DNA from: Acropora yongei
Taxonomy: Eukaryota > Cnidaria > Anthozoa > Scleractinia > Acroporidae
Reading direction: 5' to 3'
DNA length: 12,500 bases
Assembly: GCA_014634225.1 (NCBI GenBank)
Contig: BLFN01000941.1
Location: forward strand, 2,635,295 to 2,647,794
Shown: positions 1 to 9,321 of the stretch, one piece after another
Position numbering within the stretch: the first letter of the stretch is position 1
How the letters are laid out: every line of letters begins with the position of its first letter
Notes under the pieces: model-generated
Database searches by the model: none
Seen by the model: only the letters and a program-made list of their open reading frames with translations
Told to the model about the DNA's origin: nothing
Position numbers and translations under genes: made by a program

Positions 1-12
1 CTAGCCCTTATT

Positions 13-661
13 TTGTGCATTCATTTGAATTGTGTTGATACATTTTTGCTTGTAATATCGACTGATGTCTCAGCTGCCGTGACGGGCCTGGTTCCATCCG
101 CCTCCGAAGGACCACCACCGTTACCAGGTCAATGTTTTCAATCTCTAAGCCTGCCCGTCGATGCCCATGTCAGTGATAAATTAAGGGGAAAAAAATCGGA
201 AGGATGAATTTATTGACTTTGGCTGTCTTCTCGCCAACCCAGTCTTGGCAAACCGGTTCCAGTTAACCGTGCAGATTGCAACGAGTGGTCGTGGGCATTT
301 ACATTAAGCGTTACCCTCATGAGGTTCCCGCCCTAATAAAATATTGCGATTTCATTCAGTACTTGGCAAGTAGGGCCCATAACTGGAAATTCTACGATGA
401 AAATTTTCGCTTCTTCGGGCAAACCCATCATTCTGCCCTCCCATGGAATCGGATCCATGATGAACTATGGCTAAAGTCGCACTAGGTTCCTTAGCCAGGT
501 CCTTACAACTTACGTCTCAAGTGCGGTTACTGGGTAGGGTTGATAACCCCCCTAAAGGATACTGTTTCCGATTTCATAAGTGTCGTAAATTTGTCCCGAG
601 CTGTGCATACAAACATCAGTGCTATAAATGTGAGGGGTCACACCTGGCTGGCAGAGCCTTT
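13..661 (+). pseudogene. gag-like ORF of the DIRS-like element, frameshifted
   Basis: Similarity to gag-type proteins of cnidarian DIRS-like elements runs through at least three frames. A Pro/Ser-rich start lies at 13-207. A short stretch in the +2 frame from 206 contains DEFIDFGCLLANPVL. The +3 frame at 276-485 contains IKRYPHEVPALIKYCDFIQ and NWKFYDENFRF. The +2 frame at 557-661 contains a Cys/His-rich end with YKHQCYKCEGSH. The last resembles a zinc knuckle, but its final Cys is lost (AGRAF follows). The role in the family is nucleic-acid packaging. The function here is lost. Confidence 0.65.
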
Positions 662-698
662 TCAGTATCCTCCACTGTCCCCACTCTGGATTTTCCCC

Positions 699-955
699 TT
701 GGGGGTTATACCAAAGAAAGTCCCGGGTGAATTTCGCCTAATTCACCATCTATCTTTTCCAAAGGGGTCTTCTGTTAATGACGGCATACCCCCCGAGAAT
801 ACCAGTGTTCACTAAACTACAATCAATGGGGCCATCAAACTCATAAAGAGTGCTGGCCCCGGCTGCTTTTTGGCGAAGACTGACTAATAAAAATGCTTTT
901 CGAAGCAAACTTGTAATATAGGATTCTGATGGCTTTTGTTCGAAGGTTAGTTTCA
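699..955 (+). pseudogene. Reverse transcriptase fragment (N-terminal motifs only)
   Basis: In the +3 frame, LGVIPKKVPGEFRLIHHLSF marks the start of the reverse transcriptase fingers. After a stop, the same frame gives SAGPGCFLAKTD at about 849-884, where AKTD is motif A with the first catalytic Asp. Two TAA codons follow at once, and NAFRS appears in another frame. The YxDD motif and the thumb are absent: the sequence passes within about 70 bases to the RNase H end. The gene is therefore both mutated and internally deleted. A minus-strand open frame at 750-956 is its shadow. Confidence 0.72.
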
Positions 956-1018
956 ATTCCTTTACATCACGATATCTTGTTTAAAGCTAAGCACATACAG
1001 TGAGTTTGCAACCGATTA

Positions 1019-1137
1019 GCTGATGCTCTATCTCGATTGCAGCTCCAAACTTTCAGACACCTTGCACCACCTCACATGGACTCCTTGCCCACAGAGATTC
1101 CCCAGTTTCTGCAGCCTCAGAATTGGGTTCTATTGTA
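1019..1137 (+). pseudogene. RNase H C-terminal tail fragment of the DIRS-like element
   Basis: Starting at 1019 the plus strand reads ADALSRLQLQTFRHL, the ending typical of RNase H regions just ahead of the recombinase in these elements. It stays open through PQFLQPQNWVLL to a TAG near 1135. Only the tail survives; the catalytic Asp/Glu residues of RNase H lie in the deleted part. Position and order support the call more than length does. Confidence 0.6.
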
Positions 1138-1667
1138 GCCATGCTTGCTAATTCCAGTCTCCAGCTTTCATCTATTCCAACCTCTCGGCGGGCTTGGAGA
1201 TTATTTTTCCAATTTCTCAATGCGATTTTCCATTCTGTTCGCAGGGCGTTTCCTATCGCGCTCCATACATTGGCTCTTTTTATTGCTTGTATGTACGACA
1301 AAAGCTATGCTCTACTGTAAGCTCATATGTTTTTGCATTAGTCTATTCTCACAAATTTTTACGCCATCCTGATCCTAGTAAAGCCATTTTTATTATTCAG
1401 ATTTTAAAGGGTTATGGTAAGATACCTTCCGGCTTAGATAGTCGTTTACCTATCACACCTTCAGTAATCAATAGAATCATTGAGTCTTCGGCAAAGCTAG
1501 CTATTTCCCAATATCAACGTTGTCAATCTTAGGCCATGTGTTAGACCGCCTTTTTTGCTTTTCTTCGAATTGGGAGATTCATGTCAAATTTAGGTAATAA
1601 TTTGTATTTTAGTAGTCAGGGATGGAAGAACAAATTGGCAAGGGCAGCTGTTCTCACTGCACTGTAA
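1138..1667 (+). pseudogene. Tyrosine recombinase (YR) fragment, frameshifted
   Basis: The N-terminal core-binding domain begins in the +1 frame (RRAWRLFFQFL, then IALHTLALFIACMYDKSYA, to about 1315). It continues in the +3 frame with TVSSYVFALVYSHKFL, LKGYGKI, DSRLPITPSVINRII and SAKLAISQYQRC. Two in-frame TAGs (1530 and 1542) interrupt it. The same frame then gives AFFAFLRIGRF, where the Arg codon at 1566-1568 would be the first catalytic Arg. The remaining HxR and Tyr motifs are not seen, so the enzyme is dead and truncated. In the family it inserts the circular cDNA. Confidence 0.72.
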
Positions 1668-1855
1668 TAACTGGTAATTATTGTTTCAGTTGATTGCTTT
1701 TTATTTTGTTTGTTTAATTTCTCGGAATGATTGGGGAATCCCCTATGTACCATAGATTCCTCGACCGAATAGCAAGGGCAGCAGTACATGTTATATTTAA
1801 CTTGTTATTGTATTTTCTACAGTGCCTCGAACTGTTTTGCATGGGCAGCAGTTCT
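1638..1855 (+). repeat. Degenerate direct repeats of a GCAAGGGCAGCAGT motif
   Basis: Three related copies occur at 1638-1654 (GCAAGGGCAGCTGTTCT), 1772-1787 and 1839-1855. The last two are 67 bases apart, and both have CCTCGA 13-14 bases upstream. The first and second are 134 bases apart, twice 67. This suggests an eroded tandem array of about 67 bases in the untranslated tail of the DIRS-like element. I did not find a convincing copy at the expected middle position, near 1705. Confidence 0.5.
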
Positions 1856-2778
1856 ACTTTGGTAGATTTTGTTTTTCGAACATCTCCCTGCTAGTATATT
1901 TGGTGGGCTGCATTTCCCTTGGTTGGGCGGCAGCATGATGATTATCATTCTACTTTGGCGTTTTCCTGCCCTCACCTTTACTGGACTCAAAACACATTTT
2001 ATAGAGCAATTAATTTTTGTCATAAATTCAAGAAAGTTTGAATGATTAAATCGGCTTTGGGCCTTTGCCCTTAGCCATTTTACTCTATCAGGGATTGTCT
2101 GTTTTTATTCTAGTGCCCAGTAAACGAGCGCGAGTATGCAGCCCACTAGCCTAGGGGAGGGGAGAAAGGCATAAACACTCTGGCCTTTGAGATAAAAGGG
2201 TGTTTTGTTCTACTGGTAATGGTAATGGTATGTCTAGTTTGCAACAATGGGCAGGTGTGGTTTTTTGTTTTTGTTTTTGTTTTTCAAAATTAGCCCCGTT
2301 TGAGATTGCAATTACATCTGTTCGAGACTGTAAGAAGTGGTCAACCGGAAGGACGCTTCAGTAAAAATTAAGTCTGTCTTACCGTCTGTTTGAATGTCTG
2401 TCTATCTATGAAACGATTGTTGCAATAAGTAATGAGCTTTTCTCGAGAGCAAAGGGTTTGGGTAACTCTGAATCACTAAGCCAAAGATCGATTAAGAATC
2501 GCCATGTAAGGAAGCGCAAAAATGAAAGCTGCACGCAAATAACTCAGACTATACACGAGCTATTAAAGTCATAAATTAGGCCCAAGGAAACTTAATTGAC
2601 ATTTTTCTTTTTTCTCTAAAAAAAAAATTGAACGTATCATGTTTTGACTGAGTTATGCAAACACCCGTAAGAGTTTAGATGACAAAAGGGCGGTGCAAAC
2701 ACTTGCGCGTGACTAGTGTTCCTCCGCCGTTTCATTTCCACCTTACTTTGTCTTTTTTGTAACTCCATAGAAACACAG
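1668..2778. other. Non-coding stretch between the retroelement and the last recognised exon
   Basis: No plausible exon was found on either strand. Its left part is probably the element's tail. A GC-richer block near 2112-2165 (AAACGAGCGCGAGTATGCAG) may be the element's end. A GTTTTT simple repeat lies at about 2259-2284. On the minus strand the only AATAAA in reach is at about 2102-2107, roughly 670 bases beyond the possible TAA of exon K, so it is weak support for a polyadenylation site. Confidence 0.5.
2259..2284 (+). repeat. GTTTTT-type simple sequence repeat
   Basis: A G followed by blocks of five or six T repeats about four times, ending before CAAAATTAGC. This is ordinary simple-sequence DNA. 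Confidence 0.8.
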
Positions 2779-2837
2779 TTAACCCCCAATAACGGTTCTC
2801 TTTTTCTTAATTGTAAGGTTAATGCTATTTTGCCTAC

Positions 2838-3065
2838 CTACTGAACGCCTTCGCCGACTGGTTACCAAAGAGCACGTGACCTCCACGTTCTTTGCATTGC
2901 ACTTGTCGTTAAGTGCTGGATCTTGACAAATTTGCTGAAAGAAAGACTCGTTCAATAGCTGGATAAAGTTCTGTTTTATTTGTGCCTGGGCTTCTGGTGT
3001 GGTACAGTCGCCATAGTAGTAATGCAAAGCCATTGCCATCCTGACATCGTCGGGGTTGTACACCT
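2838..3065 (-). CDS. Exon K: Cys-containing helical segment ending in a polybasic RRRR site
   Basis: The acceptor is ATTTGCAG, and the first codon is completed by exon J to give Lys-Val-Tyr-Asn-Pro. The segment contains YYYGDC, a predicted helix (AQIKQNFIQLLNESFF), QIC, NDKC and NVEVTC, then TSRRRRSV. I do not recognise the domain with certainty. Its position after HYR-HYR-sushi recalls the stretch in SVEP1 ahead of the ephrin-receptor-like and EGF parts. RRRRS fits a furin-type cleavage site. The donor chosen, G|GTAGGC, gives 228 bases and phase 1 like all the other exons. If it is not used, the frame reads on through a basic, low-complexity tail to TAA at 2779-2781, making this the terminal exon. 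Confidence 0.72.
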
Positions 3066-3856
3066 CTGCAAATGGTATGATGGGCAAACGAGTTGATTAT
3101 TCGTTAAAATAACAAATACTCTGAATCGGGCGTAACTGGTGTCACTAAATAGGTCAAAATACTTCATTTTCAGTTTATATAATCGGCACAACATGGCCAT
3201 GACCCATTCGCAGTCTGCTATCGCAATTCCGGAGTTAAAAATTAAACGTTTTCTCTTCCCTAAATCTCCATACTCATAGGAATACGCTATCCGTCGTTAA
3301 AAATGCAAGCAATGATTACTCACTCGTACAGTCTGGAAAACGATTGCTTGGCCACCAAACTCCTGATCCTCCGCATACCCACATGCTGTTTGGAGGTATA
3401 GCTTGAGCAAAGTCCGAATTGTTGTTGCAGAATGGTAAACAAAACCTTCCAAACATCCAAGCATCACAAGCCCTTGCACCGGCGCCTTTTGGAGGAGGCA
3501 GGTCACTGCACTCTATTGCTGAATGTGTAAAAAAAAGTAACAAATTTTAATAAATTATTATTGTCTCAATGTACTTTACTGAAGGGTCTTGTTAGAAAAA
3601 AGAAAAGTTCATAATCATTTAATTCATCACATTATCAATGTCTCATGCACTATGATAAAACAGAAACTTGTGCTCAAACTGCCGGAATTCTGAAGAGGTC
3701 ATCGCCATTTCTCAAGTATTAGCCTTTGCCGTTGCCGCTGCCGTTGACGCTGCCGCTGCCGTTTGATGTTGTCAGTGTTATTGTTATTATGAGTCGAGTT
3801 TGAAGTTGAGTTCTAAGATCTTAACCCCTTACCGACCGAATGAGTGCTCAGGGCAA

Positions 3857-3932
<76 letters not shown>

Positions 3933-6900
3933 TTAATCTACTTGCTACTTACGTTTAACTGAAAGTGTAAACTGGCAGACAGCAGGCTCATTGTAGGGAT
4001 TGTTATCGTGGGCTGTGCAATGTACATTCCAGGTTCCCCAGTAAAACTCAGTACCACTTTGATGACTGCATCTTATCAACAATGGATTTTTGCTGTTGTC
4101 CTTAAACTCAGGGGCTTTCCAAGTCACTACTGTTCTCATATTTATGGCAACGATGTTTTGGTCTGGGGGGCAGTATACCACCTGAGGACCTAAATTGTCT
4201 GCGACAAAAAGGACTTGAGTAAATATATGCTATTTGATTGAAGTTGTTGTTCTTCCTCTTGTTATATCTGCCAAATTTGTCAATGTCAAATCCGCTCAAT
4301 GACAGTGGAGGAGGAAATGGTGATAGGTGTTTTTCTCTTGGAGCAAGGCATGATTTTGTGGGAAAGGTCACAGTACATCTTTGCAGGACTACAATTTCCG
4401 ACCATATTATCAAGACAGAGAAGAGAACACGATGATACCACTCAATTCTGCAAGATTGATCAAGGGTAGGATACTCAATTTGATATACTTCACCATACAC
4501 TTTTAACCCTCGGACGTACAAAGGGGGGGTGGGGGAATTCCCCAAGGTACTTTTAAGATTTTGTCGTGGGATTTTCTCTGCACATCTCTCCATTCCAGTA
4601 GCTGTTTGTTTACCTTTAAGACACCTTTTCGGAAAATTTGGTGAAAATCGAACGGTAGATGCATGAGACATTAAAAGGGAAGTGACATAAGATTTTGTGA
4701 AAAGGGTAATAGTGAATTCTACTCTTTGAGATGTTGTAAGCTTTAAGGCTCTGTTCCTGGGCCTAAAACAGTTATAACGCAACAATAAGTTACATTATTA
4801 TACATCAGACTCGCTATGAAAAACCTGATTGGTCGAGAGCATTCAATCAATTCAAAATAGCTTGTGAACCTGACATGGTGAATGCAATATCTGCTGCAGA
4901 TATTGCATTTATTATGTCAAGTTCAATGTCTGCCTGGTTACCAAGCAGCTTGGAGTGTTCTCAGAAACAAAATGGCTGAACGCCTAATGAATGCCTATTG
5001 TTTAAAAAATTTATAATAAAACAATTATTGAATTCGGTTTTCGCATGATATCATGAATTATCAAAACCTCGTGTCTGTATTATCCCACTCAACCTTCGAC
5101 TTCGGCAGATAACACAGACCTCGGTTTTGATAATTAATGATATCATGCTCATCCTCATCCAATAATTGTTTATTAAGTCATATTTTTACATGTCCAGCTG
5201 TAAAACCAACGTTAGACTGAAAAAGTGAAAAATAACAAGGCATCCGCCATATTGGATGACATCATAGGCCTCCAGCGGTGCAATTTGCATATGTAACCCA
5301 TAACATTAACCTATTTGTGTAGACGATATAACAGGCTATCTATTGCTGGTATCACCTTTTCAAAGTATCTTAACCCAACGAAAACCCAAAGGCGGGGTTC
5401 CTACCACCCCCTCCCCTTGTTCCACGGTGGGGCTATGAGTTTGCTTGTACGTCCGTGGGTTAAGTGTATGGTGAAATATATAATAAGTGTCATAAAGAAT
5501 CACCTTCTAGCACAATTCTAAACGAACATTCTTCCTTGTTCCCACTTGCATCCGTTGCAGTGTAAACAACAAGAGCAGTTTCATTGAAGACATGTGGGGG
5601 ACTGATCCCGGGTGGAGTAATGGTTACGTGTGGAGCTCGGTTGCTGTTGTCCAGGGCGAAGGGTTGGGTCCAATTTACCAATGCTGTAGAATTTTCATTG
5701 ATGTTTGCACGGATATCGAATGGACATCTCATGAACGCTGGTGGAGTGACATCTGTACGAATATATCAATAAAAGAAATATTATGCGAAACGAAACCCAA
5801 AAGCTGTAAGCTCTACCTTCACACTTAACGCATTATCTTAGCGTGTTGTCTTAAAATCCATGCTCTCTACTAAGGTAAACGCCACGGTTAGGTTTTCTCA
5901 TTTGCATTACAATGTAATTCAACGTGGATGCGAGGCAATTTCGGGCTAAAAGTGCAAAATAGCCCGAACTTGTCTCACATAGATGCTAGATTTCATTGTA
6001 ATGCAAATGAGCAAGGCTAACCGTACCATGAAAAGGGTTATTGAACCCAAGTGTAGTGTTTAATTAGTACTTCATATTTGGCAGGGTTATTTCACATTTT
6101 CATATGACTTCAAATTTGACAGAATTGTGTACTGTGTGTTTTGGTGACTTTTTACCAATGAGGAGGACGCTTTGTGATGCTTCTCGTAAGGAATTTAAAT
6201 CTCATTAGCGTTCAATCCTGGACATATCTCAAGAAATGCGGTAACGTTCTCAACTCGTGGAAGTTTTCTCTAGAAATATTCCTGAAATTTTGGGAGAGCG
6301 ACATTTTTGTACCTCAGACCACTCATCCATTCGTGCCTCCGGAAAATACTTTTACCAGATTGAAATAAAGTTCTGATGTACATACAAAATTACACAAACT
6401 TTCCAAGAAGGAAGACATTTGAGTAGAATAAAAAGAAAATTTCACCAATCGAAAGTATCTTAAAAGGTTACTACTGATAAACGTTTTCCTTTAGACTTCT
6501 CAAACAGTCATACAGATAACTAAAACAATACTGCAACACGTTTACAACATAACTCACGTGTACTCATACTGCACCACAAAAGGTTCACGTGACGTGTGTG
6601 CAAGATTCAACAAGACAAAACATAAATAGAAAAATAAGCAGGGAAATATCATAAAATGGGCATGATCACGTTTTTCTTGACGGTATGATATATGTGGTCA
6701 GAGATGGTGGCCTCAAATTTTGTGGAGGAGTCTATTGATAAGTAATCATATGGAATACCCTAAGGCTTGCAGTCAACGATAGTTCTTGGCTATAGAAACG
6801 TATACTTATGGTACACAAGATAGAGCTGGACGAATTTCAATGAGAAAAATGACGTTGGAAACAACTTGAAACTTTTCATGTAGCTAGCAATGTTGGCAGT

Positions 6901-9290
6901 TATGCTACTATACGTAACATTCCAAAACGATGAGTCTTCACCTAGATGCAGTTAGAAATGATACTTAAGAATGATAATGGACATCTTGATTAATACTTCA
7001 AGTGATATAACATGTACAACAGATCTTGCGACATGTTTTGTAAACGCTTACCAAGGCATTGTAAAATTGAAGATTCATTTTTGCTCCACTTTCCATCATT
7101 CTCACAGAGAATCTCGTTAGTTCCACCGTTTCCAAAGAAACCATGTCTGCATTCGAAATAGCAGACGGTTCCGCTGACTGGGTAAGACGTACACATGTGC
7201 GGGTAGATGAAACCATACTGGGGCGCACTTAGGGAAGAACATGACCGTACTGCGAAAAAAAAAAAAGGCTTAATACATATACCTAATCGTATCTTTTTGG
7301 TACGCTTCGGCAGCATATCAGGCGAGTTTGGTCGAGCCATGGTTCGTATTTTGGCGAGACGCGTTACGGTAGCAGAATCAGGTCAGTGACTTGATATCGT
7401 AGGATATCAGGACAGTAGAGTTGGCTTCTGATTGGCTAATTGCGAATTTGGGTACGGTAAAAACTAATAGTGGTGCTGTGTCTCTAGTTTTCAACCGCAG
7501 CCATGTCAATGGTTCTATTCTAATTACAACAATGTACACGGAAACTATTTGAATAGGTGAATGCCATGTACTCATAAAGCTTAATGATATAGACGTTATG
7601 ATAAAGATAGAGCCAAGACTTTGTACATACCGAAGAAAGGCTAAGCGTAAAGTGCTTTGTTTACGCTGCTATCTGACACCTTAAAGAGCTTTTGCAGCCC
7701 TATATTTAGACTCGATATCGACACATTAAAGAGGCTTTTTTCCGGGAATAAAATCAGTAATTATAATATATAGCAACGTCCTCAAAATGAAAGAAACTAG
7801 GAGTACTATCAACTTTTAGCCGCTGGTTACGAACACGATGATAGTTGGCAATAGCGCACACTTCCCTTTGATTATCAGCCATCCTGATCTATAGTTGACT
7901 ATCATCGACGATTATTTACTTTGAGCTTGCTCAGATTCTTCTTGACAGTCAATGATATTTTTCCCCGTTTCACCACGTAGTTGATACTCAACAACCGTGG
8001 ACCTTGATTGATCACTGTCTATCGGCCTTATATAACTGATAAACTTAATTTTTTTTCTCGGAATAAATACAATGCGACATGGGTGTGTATACTAGCAACG
8101 TGACACGATGGCTAACAAACTTATTTGACACTTACTTTTACAGACTGGCACCGGTTTGTCCCAGTATCCTGTAATATGGCCTGGTTTCTTAAGGCAGGTT
8201 AGAATGTCAGATCCAAGCAAGTTGTAACCATCGTTGCACATCATTTTACACGTGGAGCCGTAGGTGTTATCACATTCTCCCTCCACAAAGCCGTTCAGTG
8301 GAGGAAACAACTTTTGGCACCGTAAAACTATAGAAAAACGGGAAAAAAATGTGTTGTAACGATTTTTCCACAGCCACCAAATTTATAGCTAAGCTAACTT
8401 AGAAAGCGCGTACAATAATCATCATAATAAAAATAATCTATACCCATCAAATGCCTATATATTGCACAAATTATTTTGACACGTGAGATAATATTGTTAG
8501 GAAACGACCTTTGGAAGAGAAAAATGCATTTTAACCATTGTGTCGCCAATTTGTTGCAAATTAACGTTACCAAAATCAGTTTTCTTTTTTCTCTTGTTAC
8601 AATAGCCAGGACCTACAAAATAGCGCTCAATTTAAACAAGTTGTCTTGTGCACAGAGACTGTCTTAGAAAGGCCTTACGTATTTGATGCCGAGGTTTGTT
8701 TATGATAAGCAATCGCCATTGCTTTGCAGTCTTTGCAGGATAACTTTTCTACCGTTACTCTCAGTGCCAATCCAAAAAATCTTACCCTCCACTGTGACGA
8801 AGAATACGCAGACTTTGTAATTCCCTGCTGTGTCACTGGCGTTGTAGGTGACCCGGTGTCGTCCTCGGTAGAATCTATTTGCAGTAGGCACACCATATTC
8901 GGTCACGCTTGGTACCACACCAGAGTTATCAGTGGCAACCACTGGTGCCCAGTTTACTGTGGTATAGTTTTTAGACCTGTCCGCGTACTGTTTGATGTTA
9001 CTGGGGCAAGTAACGCCAAAGGAAGGTCTCTCTGCGTCTGCAAGTATTTAGATATTAATTTCCAGTTGAATAATAAACAAAGTCATCAGCCTGAAAGAGC
9101 CATGACACGGATGAAGAACACTGAACTGTTTTTAAAAGTAACTTAAAATAAATTATATTTAAAGTAAATATATAAATAAATGACTTTATTTAATTCGAAG
9201 AGTAGTACTATGAAGAAGACGCATTTTTCTTAACTAAACCATTTTAAAACAACAAACAAAACCTGTATCAGAAGAAAAATGCTGTTAACC

Positions 9291-9321
<31 letters not shown>

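Larger units (their letters stand above)
1..1670 (+). mobile_element. Decayed DIRS-order (tyrosine recombinase) retrotransposon, truncated at the window edge
   Basis: Pieces of gag, reverse transcriptase, RNase H tail and tyrosine recombinase follow one another on the plus strand in the order known for DIRS-type elements. The frame shifts several times and stop codons interrupt every part, so no product can be made from this copy. The left end is cut by the window. The right end is not defined: coding similarity stops near 1667, and non-coding tail may run to about 2200. I saw no protease or DDE integrase, which favours DIRS over Gypsy. It lies downstream of the HYR/sushi gene on the opposite strand. 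Confidence 0.75.
3519..3952 (-). other. Intron I-J (434 bases)
   Basis: Apart from the hexamer repeat and the TTAACCCC-bounded element listed separately, I see nothing coding. The donor is GTAAGT and the acceptor follows a T-rich tract. Confidence 0.7.
4503..5463. mobile_element. Putative TTAA-bounded non-autonomous DNA transposon (inverted terminal repeats)
   Basis: TTAACCCTCGGACGTAC at 4503-4519 and GTACGTCCGTGGGTTAA at 5447-5463 are inverted copies, 17 bases with one mismatch. Each is followed inward by a G- or C-rich tract. TTAA at both outer edges recalls piggyBac-type target sites. No transposase is encoded. The middle contains another hairpin-rich unit, so the original element may have been shorter. 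It is possible that the two ends belong to separate copies. Confidence 0.5.
4199..5503 (-). other. Intron H-I (1305 bases), mostly repeat elements
   Basis: Nearly all of it from 4503 rightward is accounted for by the TTAA-bounded pair and the hairpin element nested inside it. A 225-codon minus frame at 4108-4785 reads from this intron into exon I, but it crosses the acceptor and shows no domain, so it is not a gene. Confidence 0.7.

Noticed and set aside
750..956. 68-codon minus-strand frame
   Set aside because: It is the complement of the broken reverse transcriptase fragment.
1817..2023. 68-codon minus-strand frame as a possible downstream exon of the gene
   Set aside because: The cysteine spacing does not match sushi, HYR or EGF, and it lies in the tail of the retroelement.
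2102..2107. AATAAA on the minus strand as the gene's polyadenylation signal
   Set aside because: It is about 670 bases beyond the possible stop, likely within the retroelement tail, and AT-rich DNA gives such words by chance.
4108..4785. 225-codon minus-strand open frame, the longest in the window
   Set aside because: It overlaps exon I in a different frame or crosses its acceptor into repeat DNA and has no recognisable motif, so it is a chance frame.
6174..6368. 64-codon plus-strand frame in an intron
   Set aside because: No domain, no splice context and AT-rich composition like the rest of the intron.
8724..9146. 140-codon plus-strand open frame
   Set aside because: It lies antisense over the HYR exon E, whose conserved motifs and splice sites are on the minus strand; the plus translation shows no domain.
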